The notes beneath the pieces were generated by a model. The model saw nothing but the letters and a program-made list of their open reading frames with translations. It made no database searches and was not told the origin of the DNA. A DNA stretch of 64,000 bases. It comes from Mesorhizobium terrae. GTDB taxonomy: Bacteria > Pseudomonadota > Alphaproteobacteria > Rhizobiales > Rhizobiaceae. The translations under genes and the position numbers were made by a program. The number at the start of each line of letters is the position of its first letter. The stretch's first letter is position 1. The DNA lies in assembly GCF_008727715.1 (NCBI RefSeq), contig NZ_CP044218.1, positions 3,489,501-3,553,500 of the forward strand, read 5' to 3'. This document shows, one piece after another, positions 1-9,276 of this stretch.

Positions 1-219
1 TGCCAGCAGCGCGATCGTCACGATCGAGCGCTCGCGCTTGGTCCAATTGGGTCGCGACCAAACCGCGCCCCAGGCCGCTTCGGTGATCAGGTCCTGGAAC
101 GGACGGTCGAAATCGGTGGATGCCATCTCCGCCCGGTCGACATGGGCATCGCCCAGGACCTTGCGGCGGGTCTCGATCCCCAGCAGATGGCGTTCCGATA
201 CCGTTTCGTTCGCGGCCAT
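1..219 (-). CDS. pcaC: 4-carboxymuconolactone decarboxylase, partial (3' end outside window)
   Basis: The first 73 residues of a small decarboxylase gene lie here; the gene continues past the left edge. The visible end of the protein holds the family pattern WGAVWSRPNW followed by a charged turn and IVTIALLA (residues 50-73), which belongs to the carboxymuconolactone decarboxylase fold. The enzyme removes CO2 from 4-carboxymuconolactone to give 3-oxoadipate enol-lactone in the cytoplasmic protocatechuate branch of the beta-ketoadipate pathway. The ATG follows the pcaD stop codon after one base, so the two genes are translated as a unit in the order pcaD-pcaC. The substrate of the next enzyme is encoded by the neighbour, which makes the call firm despite truncation. 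Confidence 0.9.
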   Translation of the reverse strand, partial: MAANETVSERHLLGIETRRKVLGDAHVDRAEMASTDFDRPFQDLITEAAWGAVWSRPNWTKRERSIVTIALLA

Positions 220-220
220 G

Positions 221-1021
221 TCAGCCCCTCTTGGATGAAGACACAATGAAGGCACCAAGCAGCGCGGCAAAGGCATCCGGCTGTTCGACGCAAGGGATGT
301 GGCCGGCATCGGCGACAATCTCGCAGCGTGCACCCGGCACGAGATCGGCCAGTGCGCGGACGAGGGCCGGCGGTGTCGAGCCGTCCTGGTCGCCGACGAC
401 ACAGATTGTCGGGACGGAGACGCGCCTGGCCTGTTCGGTCATGTCGGCGCTGCGGAGTGCCTCGCAGGCCGCGACGTAACCATCGACGGGCTGGCGCACC
501 AGCATGGTGCGGTAGGCGGTTAGTTCGTCCGGCCGAGCAGCGTGGAAGGCCGGCGTGAACCATTTTTCCATGATGCCATAGGCGAAACCGGCGATGCCAA
601 CGGTTTTGGCAATTTCGATACGCTCGTTCCAGGACTGCGGCGTTCCGATTTTGTGCGCGGTGTCCGAGAGAACCAGCGCGCCGACGAGGTCGGGGCGCGT
701 TGCGTGCAGATCGAGTGCGATCAGGCCGCCGATCGACAGGCCGCAGATGACGGCCTGGCTGATGGCGAGGTGGTCGAGCAGGGCGGCGAGGTCGGCGGCG
801 TGGGTGGCGATGCTCGCCGGCGCGTCGCCGAGGCCGGACAGGCCATGGCCGCGCTTGTCATAGACCAGCGTCGCGCAGTCACCGGCGAGGCGGCTGACGA
901 CATCGTCCCAGATGCGGAAGTCGGTGCCCAGCGAATTGATTAAGACGACGACCGGGCCGGAGCTTGGCGCCCCGGTCAAACGGTGGTGCAGGACTATGCC
1001 GTTGATCGTCGCCAGTTGCAC
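221..1021 (-). CDS. pcaD: 3-oxoadipate enol-lactonase
   Basis: This 266-residue alpha/beta hydrolase opens 3-oxoadipate enol-lactone to 3-oxoadipate in the protocatechuate pathway. The nucleophile elbow GLSIG puts the catalytic serine at 96, an Asp pair lies near 211-213 and the histidine of the triad is in DAGHIP at 241. Length is normal for PcaD. The start is GTG at 1021, chosen because AAGGAG lies about 8 bases before it and the protein begins directly with the family's N-terminal beta strand. It is divergent from the LysR regulator gene at 1105 and one base from pcaC, the usual rhizobial pcaQ/pcaDC arrangement; pcaHG are presumably outside the window. Confidence 0.92.
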   Translation of the reverse strand: MQLATINGIVLHHRLTGAPSSGPVVVLINSLGTDFRIWDDVVSRLAGDCATLVYDKRGHGLSGLGDAPASIATHAADLAALLDHLAISQAVICGLSIGGLIALDLHATRPDLVGALVLSDTAHKIGTPQSWNERIEIAKTVGIAGFAYGIMEKWFTPAFHAARPDELTAYRTMLVRQPVDGYVAACEALRSADMTEQARRVSVPTICVVGDQDGSTPPALVRALADLVPGARCEIVADAGHIPCVEQPDAFAALLGAFIVSSSKRG

Positions 1022-1090
1022 GCAAGCTCTCCTTGCCTTCCTTGTTGTCCTTTCGTTTGGTTAAGTAAAATAATAAATTCCGCCAAACGA

Positions 1091-1106
1091 TTAACTGACG
1101 GGTTAT
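1091..1106. promoter_or_regulatory. Putative PcaQ operator between pcaD and pcaQ
   Basis: The bases TTAACT-GACG-GGTTAT read on the other strand as ATAACC-CGTC-AGTTAA. This differs by one base from the dyad ATAACC-N4-GGTTAA that I recall for PcaQ of Sinorhizobium. It lies about 70 bases before the pcaD GTG and overlaps the first ATG of pcaQ, so one site could activate pcaDC and repress pcaQ. A further GGTTAA half-site is at 1059-1064. Confidence 0.65.
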
Positions 1107-2034
1107 GGCCGCGATGATCGATCAGCGCATCAAGTTCCGCCATCTGCAGACATTCGTCGAGGTGTCGCGGCAGAAAAGCGTGATGAAGGCCGCCGAGACG
1201 CTGAATGTGAGCCAGCCTGCGGTGACCAAGACCATCCGCGAGCTGGAGGAGGCGCTGGGGGTGCGGGTGCTGGAACGCGACGGGCGCGGCATTCGCGTGA
1301 CGCGGCTGGGGGAGGTTTTCCTGCGCCATGCGGGCGCCGCGATCTCGGCGCTGCGGCAAGGGGTGGATTCGATCGCCGCCGACAGCCTCGGCAACGCGCC
1401 GCCGGTGCGGGTGGGTGCGCTGCCCACGGTCTCGACCCGCATCATGCCGCACGCGATGCGGTTGTTCCTTGGCGAAAACACTAGCAGCCGTGTCAAGATC
1501 GTGACCGGCGAGAACGCGGTGCTGCTCAATCAATTGCGCGTCGGTGACCTCGACATCGTGGTAGGCCGGCTGGCGGCGCCGGAGCAGATGGCGGGATTTT
1601 CCTTCGAACATCTTTATTCGGAGGAGGTGCGTTTCGTGGTGCGTGCCGGTCATCCTTTGCTCACGGGCGGCGCCTTCGTCTTCTCCGACCTGGTCGACTA
1701 TGTGGTGCTGATGCCGACGCGGACCTCGATCATCAGGCCGTTCGTGGAACGTCTTTTGATCGCCAACGGCATGCCGAACTGGCCGAACCAGATAGAAACG
1801 GTCTCCCACGCTTTCGGCCGTGCCTTCGTGCGCTCCACGGACGCCGTCTGGGTGATCTCGGAGGGTGTGGTGGCAGCTGATGTCGCCGAGGGGTTTCTCG
1901 TCACCCTGCCGATCGACACCAGCGAGACCAAGGGGCCGGTCGGGCTCACCATCCGCACGGATTCGGTGCCGACGCTCGCACTCGGGCTTTTGATGCAGAC
2001 CCTTCGCGAGGCGGCCGGCGCGATACCCCAGTAG
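1105..2034 (+). CDS. pcaQ: LysR-family regulator of protocatechuate catabolism (PcaQ)
   Basis: This 309-residue protein has the LysR plan: a winged helix-turn-helix at about residues 12-70 (the stretch SVMKAAETLNVSQPAVTK is typical) and a periplasmic-binding-protein-like effector domain behind it. PcaQ activates pcaDCHGB in response to beta-carboxy-cis,cis-muconate in rhizobia (established for Agrobacterium and Sinorhizobium). It is divergent from pcaDC. ATG 1105 and in-frame ATG 1114 are both possible; 1114 is attractive because the operator-like dyad at 1091-1106 covers the first ATG. The identity rests on context plus overall resemblance to PcaQ. Confidence 0.87.
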   Translation: MAAMIDQRIKFRHLQTFVEVSRQKSVMKAAETLNVSQPAVTKTIRELEEALGVRVLERDGRGIRVTRLGEVFLRHAGAAISALRQGVDSIAADSLGNAPPVRVGALPTVSTRIMPHAMRLFLGENTSSRVKIVTGENAVLLNQLRVGDLDIVVGRLAAPEQMAGFSFEHLYSEEVRFVVRAGHPLLTGGAFVFSDLVDYVVLMPTRTSIIRPFVERLLIANGMPNWPNQIETVSHAFGRAFVRSTDAVWVISEGVVAADVAEGFLVTLPIDTSETKGPVGLTIRTDSVPTLALGLLMQTLREAAGAIPQ

Positions 2035-2209
2035 GGAGGTTCGGGCAATCTTCCGGCGCCAGCCTTTCCGGGGCTTGGTATCGGCGCCTTGCATATCCGC
2101 AACCCGTCACCTAGCTAATACGGACCTTTGATGGACCGGAGTTTCCCCAACATGGATTTGACCCTCGCTGCCTTCACCCGTCCGGTTTCGCTGCGAGAAG
2201 TCCTGTCCC

Positions 2210-3805
2210 ATGCCTGCATTCATCACCCTGTCCAATCTGTGCTGGTCAACGCCTGACGGCACACCGCTTTTCACCGATCTCAATTTAAGTTTCGGCGCGG
2301 AGCGCGCCGGCGTCGTAGGGCGCAACGGCACCGGCAAGACGACGCTTCTGCGTCTGATCCAAGCCGAGTTGCAGCCGCAATCGGGCGCCATTCAGGTTTC
2401 CGGCACGCTCGGTCTGATGCGCCAGGATATCGGCGCGCGCGACGGTGAAACCATCGCCGACCTGTTCGACGCGCGGCGCGCGCTGGCTTTGCTCGATCGC
2501 GCCGAGGCCGGCCTGGCGAGCGCCGACGAGCTGGCCGACGCAGACTGGACGCTGCATGCGCGGCTCGACGCAGCGCTGTCGCGCTGCGGCCTCGATACTG
2601 ATCCGCGGACGCCGCTGGCATCACTTTCCGGCGGTCAACGCACCCGTGCCGGCCTTGCAGCGCTCATCTTCGCCGGGGCGGATATGCTGCTTCTCGACGA
2701 GCCGACGAACAATCTGGACAGAGCCGGACGGGGGGCCGTTCTGGAAATTATCAGAGGGTGGCGCGGCGGAGCCCTGATCGTCAGCCATGACCGCGAACTC
2801 CTCGAGGAAATGGACGCCATAGTCGAGCTGAGCACGCTTGGCGCGACGCGATATGGCGGCAACTACAGCGCTTACCGGGCGCGCAAGGCCGAGGAGCTCG
2901 AGGCGGCCCGTCACGATCTCGCCCACGCCGAACGAACGCGGGTCGAAATCGATCGCCGGGCTCAGCAGGTGGCCGAGCGCAAGGCGCGCAAGGACAGCGC
3001 CGGCCAAAAGGCGCGCGCCAAGGGAGACCAGCCCAAGATCCTGATGGATGCCGCGAAGGGAAGGGCCGAATCCTCCGGCGGCGCCAATGCCCGCTTGCGC
3101 GAGGCGCGGCATGAGGTTGCGCTGGAGGCTCTTACCGCAGCGCGCGAAAAGCTCGAGGTCCAACAGCCGCTGCGCATGGACATACCCTCGACTGACCTGC
3201 CGCCGAACAAACTGGTTCTGCGGCTCGACGGTTTGACGGGAGGGTACGATCCGGTGCAACCCGCCATCCGCGATCTGTCCCTTGCGATCACCGGGCCGGA
3301 GCGCATTGCGATCGCCGGACCGAACGGCAGCGGCAAGACCACGCTTCTTGCGTTGATTGCCGGCCAGCTCGAACCGTGTAGCGGCAAGGTGGATCTGCAT
3401 GTGAGGCACGCATTGCTGGACCAGCATGTGGGCATTCTCGATCCCGCCCTCTCATTGCGGGACAATTTCCGGCGGCTGAACCCCGGCTCAAGCGAGAACC
3501 AGTGCCGGTCGGCTCTGGCCCGTTTCCGGTTCCGCGCTGATGACGCGTTGCGAATGGCCGGCAGCCTGAGCGGCGGCGAAAGGCTGCGCGCAGGTTTGGC
3601 CTGCACGCTGGGTCGCGCCGAGCCGCCTCAGCTTCTCATGCTGGACGAGCCGACCAATCACCTCGATCTGGACGCAGTCGAAGCCTTGGAAGCAGCGCTC
3701 GCAGCCTATGATGGCGCGCTGCTAGTGGTGAGCCACGACGAGGCATTCATGGAGGGGCTTGTCCTCGATCGCAGGGTCGACCTTGCCGGGAGATCGGGAG
3801 GCTGA
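2210..3805 (+). CDS. ABC-F family ATPase with two nucleotide-binding domains
   Basis: The 531-residue protein has two ABC domains and no membrane segment, the ABC-F plan of ribosome-associated translation factors and ribosome-protection resistance proteins. The first domain has Walker A GRNGTGKTT (37-45), LSGGQ near 140 and LLLDEPTNNLD near 160-170. The second has GPNGSGKTT near 370, LSGGE near 452 and LDEPTNHLD near 477. A basic, Arg/Lys-rich stretch at about 220-320 is the interdomain linker. The start is the first ATG before the domain; the ribosome site is weak. It is followed by a GNAT gene on the same strand. The subfamily (housekeeping or resistance) cannot be told from the sequence alone. 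Confidence 0.85.
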   Translation: MPAFITLSNLCWSTPDGTPLFTDLNLSFGAERAGVVGRNGTGKTTLLRLIQAELQPQSGAIQVSGTLGLMRQDIGARDGETIADLFDARRALALLDRAEAGLASADELADADWTLHARLDAALSRCGLDTDPRTPLASLSGGQRTRAGLAALIFAGADMLLLDEPTNNLDRAGRGAVLEIIRGWRGGALIVSHDRELLEEMDAIVELSTLGATRYGGNYSAYRARKAEELEAARHDLAHAERTRVEIDRRAQQVAERKARKDSAGQKARAKGDQPKILMDAAKGRAESSGGANARLREARHEVALEALTAAREKLEVQQPLRMDIPSTDLPPNKLVLRLDGLTGGYDPVQPAIRDLSLAITGPERIAIAGPNGSGKTTLLALIAGQLEPCSGKVDLHVRHALLDQHVGILDPALSLRDNFRRLNPGSSENQCRSALARFRFRADDALRMAGSLSGGERLRAGLACTLGRAEPPQLLMLDEPTNHLDLDAVEALEAALAAYDGALLVVSHDEAFMEGLVLDRRVDLAGRSGG

Positions 3806-3867
3806 ACGGCGGTAACCCATCGTCCTCGCAGGATCGGTCATAGATTTGCCGGATACGTCCTGGCGCC

Positions 3868-4389
3868 ATGCCAGCCATGGAACCTACGGTTTTCATCGAA
3901 CCCGTCGCGCCTGAAACGCGCGAGGAATTCGCCTCCGTTCTGCGGGATGCGAGCGCATGGCAGAGATCGATCGGTTCTGAAAGTTGGATCTCGCCCTTCG
4001 ATGATGCATGGATGCTGCCACGGATCGCGAGGCGCGAACTGTTTCTCGCACGCGTCCAAGGCGAAACCGCCGGAGCATTTCGACTGCTTCGCGAAGACCG
4101 CGACTTCTGGGGCGACGGCGAAGTCGGCGACAGCCTTTACCTGCACACGTTCGCGGTGCTCCGGACATATGCCGGAGCGGGGGTAGGAAAGGCGATCATA
4201 GACTATGTTGTCGACCAGGGGCGGGCGCTCGGCCGGGAATACATCAAGCTCGATTGCTTCTCGTCGAGCCCGCGATTGGTGTACTATTACGAGAGGCATG
4301 GGTTCATATTGGCCGGAACCGTTACCGTGCGCGGCAAGTCCATGAAGCTGATGCAGCGCGCGCTTCGCGGCGTGCCCGGTACCCGCTAG
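3868..4389 (+). CDS. GNAT-family N-acetyltransferase
   Basis: This 173-residue protein has the GNAT fold. A beta strand and acetyl-CoA loop occur in LHTFAVLRTYAGAGVGKAI (about 92-110; the R-x-x-G-x-G/A pattern is RTYAGAGVG), and YYYERHGF near 140 is the usual C-terminal strand. The acceptor substrate is unknown. It lies 62 bases after the ABC-F gene and ends 33 bases before the convergent pobA. ABC-F plus GNAT pairs can reflect antibiotic tolerance, but nothing here proves that. ATG 3877 is an alternative start. Confidence 0.75.
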   Translation: MPAMEPTVFIEPVAPETREEFASVLRDASAWQRSIGSESWISPFDDAWMLPRIARRELFLARVQGETAGAFRLLREDRDFWGDGEVGDSLYLHTFAVLRTYAGAGVGKAIIDYVVDQGRALGREYIKLDCFSSSPRLVYYYERHGFILAGTVTVRGKSMKLMQRALRGVPGTR

Positions 4390-4422
4390 CTGTCGTTCGT
4401 AGGTGTTCCGTTGGTGCCCGCC

Positions 4423-5595
<1,173 letters not shown>

Positions 5596-6202
5596 TCAGT
5601 CTCCAGATTGGCGGAGGGCCAGATCAGCGGCCCGCCTGTGAGGCCGCACCATTGCCCAACCTGCCGGTTCGGTAAAATGATATCTAAGGCCGATCGTATA
5701 TATGGATCGTTATGAAAGCCGGGGACGGTTGTGCGGTGGGGGGACGAAATCGCTCCCTTGCCGGGCGATCGAGGCGGCGCGATCAGGCAGGGTGATCGGA
5801 CCCACCACGGCCCAGAGCAACGGTGTTGCCCGAGTCCGCCATGAGCCGCCTTTGCGATGGGCCCGATCACTCTCGGGGCTATTCGACTCGCTCTCTGGTG
5901 GCCAAACGTTTTGATCCGCCAGCCACAGTTGCCGGCCGGATTGGTAAACCAATGCTTAACGGAATGCGGTCGCGACGCACATGTGTCTTGCGCAGAGAAG
6001 GCCGGCGGCCTCGCATATTCGCATCCAGTACCTCATCCACGGCTGTGAGGTCAAAAAAGTATCGGTTATGCTGGCCGAACGTGGTGGCGCGGTTTTGACG
6101 ATGGGATTAGCGTTTTCCCAGATGTCAGAGCTGAAGCGAATTCAGCCGATAGGGAAAAGGGCCGCGACGGGAGGACCATCTCGCGCCCCGGAGGAAACGA
6201 GC
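5596..6202. other. 607-base gene-free region between pobA and the AraC gene
   Basis: No convincing gene is seen. The open frame running into the AraC gene from 5981 lacks domain similarity before residue 75 and no ribosome site supports the early starts. The region must hold the pobA promoter and the AraC gene promoter. The only clear structure is the dyad described separately at 5691-5709. Confidence 0.6.
5691..5709. promoter_or_regulatory. Dyad CGATC-N9-GATCG upstream of pobA
   Basis: A perfect 5-base inverted repeat with an AT-rich 9-base centre (GTATATATG) lies 96 bases before the pobA start. It could be an operator for the pobA regulator, but I know no matching consensus. Confidence 0.25.
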
Positions 6203-7087
6203 ATGGGACCGGACCTGGAAGTCGTCCAGATTCGACAGGGTGAATCGTTCAAGGCCTGGTCGCACGGCTATCCGTTCCGCACGGTGCGCTGGCATTTCCA
6301 TCCCGAATACGAACTCCACCTCGTGGTGGCGACGGCCGGCCGTTATTTCGTCGGCGATTTCATCGGTGAATTCGAACCGGGCAACCTCGTGCTTGCGGGG
6401 CCGAACCTTCCGCACAACTGGGTCAGCGATGTTCCCGAGGGTTCGACCATTCCGTTGCGCTGCCGCATCCTGCAATTCAGCGAGGGCTTCATCGGCGACA
6501 TCATGAAGGTGCTGCCGGAGCTCGCAGCGCTCGGCCCGGTGCTGGAATGGTCGCGGCGCGGCGTATTGTTCTCGACCGAGACGAGCCGCCAGGCGGCACC
6601 GATGATGGAAGAATTGATGGAGGCGCAGGGTGTGCGCCGCATCGAACTCTTCATGGCCATCGCCGGCCTGCTCAGCCGGGCGCAGGGCGCGCGCATGCTG
6701 GCCAGCCCAAGCTATATCCCGGACCCTTCCGGCTATATGTCGGCCGGCATCAACAAGGCGCTCGCCTATCTGCGCGAAAACCTGACGCAGCCTTTCGGTG
6801 AGGCCGATCTGGCGAGGATCGCCGGACAGTCGACCAGTGCGTTCTCGCGTACCTTCCGCCGCCACACCGGCATGACGCTGGTTCAATATGTGAAGCGGCT
6901 GCGGATAAACCTCGCCTGCCAGATCCTGATGAGCGAGGAGCAGGCACCGATCACCGACATCTGCTTCGAGGTCGGCTTCAACAATCTGTCGAATTTCAAC
7001 CGCCAATTCCTGGCCGAGAAGGGCATGACGCCGTCGCGTTTCCGGCGACTGGTCGTCGACCATATCAACGCGGCGAAGGCCGCCTAG
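6203..7087 (+). CDS. AraC-family regulator with cupin sensor domain, probable ribitol operon activator
   Basis: With the start at ATG 6203 (GGAGG about 8 bases before it) the protein has 294 residues. Residues 30-41 (WHFHPEYELHLV) begin a cupin ligand-binding domain. Two AraC helix-turn-helix units occupy about 182-285, ending in the family signature DICFEVGFNNLSNFNRQF. The in-frame extension back to 5981 shows no homology-like composition and is rejected. It is 216 bases upstream of, and co-directional with, the ribitol ABC operon, so it most likely activates that operon. It is not like PobR-type AraC proteins despite lying between pobA and the sugar genes. Confidence 0.82.
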   Translation: MGPDLEVVQIRQGESFKAWSHGYPFRTVRWHFHPEYELHLVVATAGRYFVGDFIGEFEPGNLVLAGPNLPHNWVSDVPEGSTIPLRCRILQFSEGFIGDIMKVLPELAALGPVLEWSRRGVLFSTETSRQAAPMMEELMEAQGVRRIELFMAIAGLLSRAQGARMLASPSYIPDPSGYMSAGINKALAYLRENLTQPFGEADLARIAGQSTSAFSRTFRRHTGMTLVQYVKRLRINLACQILMSEEQAPITDICFEVGFNNLSNFNRQFLAEKGMTPSRFRRLVVDHINAAKAA

Positions 7088-7303
7088 GAGGGAGGGCCAG
7101 GGAGGAAACCCATAAGAAAATGCATGACGCGAGCGGCTCGATCGTGGCTCGCGAGGGGAGGCCTTTGTCCGAAATTGCCTCTCGGGGAAGTTCGCGGAGC
7201 GGTCAGGAGACGCCGTGGAAACACCTGGGTGAGAGCCGCCGGACCTTTGCCGAACAGCGCAGATCAACACACTGCAACGATGTCATCTAAGGGAGAAGAT
7301 GGA

Positions 7304-8368
7304 ATGACCAAACACTCATGGAAAACGACCGGCCTGGCCATGCTGGCCCTGTCGCTCGTCAGCGGAACGGCACTCGCGCAAAGCGCCGACGGCGCTACCG
7401 TGGCCTTCCTGATGCCGGACCAAGCGTCGACCCGCTATGAGGAGCACGACTATCCGGGCTTCAAGGCCGAGATGGAAAAGCTCTGCGCCACCTGCAAGGT
7501 ACTTTACCAGAACGCCGACGCCGATGCGGCGCGCCAGCAGCAGCAGTTCAACTCGATGATCACCCAAGGCGCCAAGGTGATCGTCATCGATCCCGTCGAT
7601 TCCACCGCCGCCACCTCGCTGGTCAAGCAGGCGCAGGCCCAGGGCGTGAAGGTCATCGCCTATGACCGTCCGATCCCGAAGGCCAAGGCCGATTTCTACG
7701 TGTCCTTCGACAACGAGGCCATCGGCAAGTCGATCGCCGAATCGCTGGTCAAGCACCTGAAGGACAAGGGCGTGAAGGCCGGCGAGGGCACCGGCGTGCT
7801 GCAGATCAACGGTTCGCCGACCGACGCGGCGGCCGGGCTGATCAAGAAGGGCATCCACGCCGGCCTCGACAAGAGCGGTTATCCGATCCTGGCCGAATAC
7901 GACACGCCAGAATGGGCGCCGCCGAAGGCCCAGCAGTGGGCCAGCGGCCAGATCACCCGCTTCGACAGGAAAATCCTGGGTGTGGTGGCCGCCAATGACG
8001 GTACCGGCGGTGGCGCAATCGCCGCGTTCAAGGCGGCGGGCTTCAATCCGGTTCCGCCGATCACCGGCAACGACGCGACACTGGCCGCGCTGCAGCTGAT
8101 CGTCGCCGGCGACCAGTACAACACCATCAACAAGCCGAGCGAGATCGTCGCGGCGGCCGCCGCCAACATCGCCGTTCAGCTCCTCAAGGGCGAGACGCCG
8201 AAGGCCGAGGCGACGCTGTTCGACACACCCTCGCAGCTGTTCGTGCCGGTGGTGGTCACCGCCGAGAACCTAAAGGCGGAGATCATCGACAAGAAGATCG
8301 CCACCGCCGAACAGATCTGCGTCGACCGCTATGCCGAGGGCTGCAAGAAGCTCGGCATCACCAAGTAG
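7304..8368 (+). CDS. Sugar/polyol ABC transporter, periplasmic binding protein
   Basis: The 354-residue protein belongs to the ribose/xylose-binding (XylF-like, peripla_BP_4) family. A signal peptide covers residues 1-25 with cleavage after TALA. The start ATG 7304 has GGGAGA before it; the longer frame from 7124 is rejected because the signal peptide would be internal. Internal marks are VIVIDPVDSTAATSLV and the hinge pattern VVAANDGTGGGAIAAF. It is the first gene of the operon SBP-ATPase-permease-dehydrogenase-kinase, and the enzymes point to ribitol as the ligand. A strong hairpin follows the stop codon, as is common where the binding protein must be made in excess. Confidence 0.88.
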   Translation: MTKHSWKTTGLAMLALSLVSGTALAQSADGATVAFLMPDQASTRYEEHDYPGFKAEMEKLCATCKVLYQNADADAARQQQQFNSMITQGAKVIVIDPVDSTAATSLVKQAQAQGVKVIAYDRPIPKAKADFYVSFDNEAIGKSIAESLVKHLKDKGVKAGEGTGVLQINGSPTDAAAGLIKKGIHAGLDKSGYPILAEYDTPEWAPPKAQQWASGQITRFDRKILGVVAANDGTGGGAIAAFKAAGFNPVPPITGNDATLAALQLIVAGDQYNTINKPSEIVAAAAANIAVQLLKGETPKAEATLFDTPSQLFVPVVVTAENLKAEIIDKKIATAEQICVDRYAEGCKKLGITK

Positions 8369-8383
8369 CCGCAGGCGCGGCAA

Positions 8384-8408
8384 CCGCCCCGTCAGACCGG
8401 CGGGGCGG
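8384..8408 (+). promoter_or_regulatory. Intra-operon hairpin after binding-protein gene
   Basis: CCGCCCCG and CGGGGCGG form a perfect 8-base stem with a 9-base loop. There is no T-run after it, so it is more likely an mRNA-stabilising or processing element than a full terminator. It sits 15 bases after the binding-protein stop and 46 bases before the ATPase start. Confidence 0.6.
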
Positions 8409-8454
8409 CATTTGCCTGCCGACGAGCAAAGGAACTCTTGGAAAGGCTTGCATC

Positions 8455-9276
8455 ATGACCGACACATCACAGAGGCCGACCCCGGCACGTGAGCTTGTGC
8501 TCAGCCTGCGCGGCATCTCCAAGCAATTCGGCGCCGTCTCGGCGCTGACCGATATCGATCTCGACGTCCATGCCGGCGAAGTCGTTGCCCTTGTCGGCGA
8601 CAACGGCGCCGGCAAGTCGACGCTGGTCAAGGTTCTGGCGGGTGTGCACCAGCCGACATCCGGAACGATCACCTTCAAGGGCGAGCCCGTTGCGCTTTCG
8701 GACCCGGCGACGGCGCTGGGGCTCGGCATCGCCACCGTCTTCCAGGATCTCGCGCTGTGCGAAAACCTGGACGTCGTCGCCAACATCTTTCTCGGCAAGG
8801 AACTCAGCCCGATGCGGCTGGACGAGGTGTCAATGGAGATCAAGGCGTGGAAACTGCTCAACGAATTGTCGGCGCGCATCCCCAGCGTGCGCGAACCCAT
8901 CGCCTCGCTGTCAGGCGGCCAGCGCCAGACGGTGGCAATCGCGCGGTCGCTGCTGCTCGATCCCAAGCTGATCATGCTGGATGAGCCGACCGCCGCGCTG
9001 GGCGTCGCCCAGACCGCCGAAGTGCTCGATCTGATCGAACGCGTCCGCGACCGGGGGCTGGGCGTCATCATGATCAGCCACAACATGGAAGACGTCCGCG
9101 CCGTCGCCGACCGCATCGTGGTGCTGAGGCTGGGCAAGAACAATGGCATCTTCCATCCCGACGCATCCAACCAGGAACTGGTCAGCGCGATCACCGGCGC
9201 CGAGAACAACTCGGTTTCGCGCCGGGCAAGCCGCCGTCAGGCAGGGCTTGCGCAGACGCAGGAGAACCCGTCATGA
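8455..9276 (+). CDS. Sugar ABC transporter ATPase, single nucleotide-binding domain
   Basis: The 273-residue protein carries one ABC domain: Walker A GDNGAGKST (48-56), signature SLSGGQ near 151-156, Walker B LIMLDEPTAALG near 171-182 and the switch histidine in ISHNMEDV. Ribose/xylose-type ATPases usually have two fused domains of about 500 residues; single-domain forms such as FrcA of Sinorhizobium are known, so this is a recognised variant and not a truncation. It energises import with the neighbouring permease, presumably as a homodimer. Its stop overlaps the permease ATG by four bases (ATGA). Confidence 0.9.
   Translation: MTDTSQRPTPARELVLSLRGISKQFGAVSALTDIDLDVHAGEVVALVGDNGAGKSTLVKVLAGVHQPTSGTITFKGEPVALSDPATALGLGIATVFQDLALCENLDVVANIFLGKELSPMRLDEVSMEIKAWKLLNELSARIPSVREPIASLSGGQRQTVAIARSLLLDPKLIMLDEPTAALGVAQTAEVLDLIERVRDRGLGVIMISHNMEDVRAVADRIVVLRLGKNNGIFHPDASNQELVSAITGAENNSVSRRASRRQAGLAQTQENPS

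Noticed and set aside
5981..6202. N-terminal extension of the AraC gene from earlier ATG codons
   Set aside because: The cupin domain begins right after ATG 6203, which has a good ribosome site, and the extension has no family resemblance.
6203..7087. AraC protein as PobR, the activator of pobA
   Set aside because: Its cupin sensor part does not resemble PobR as I know it, and it is co-directional with and close to the ribitol operon.
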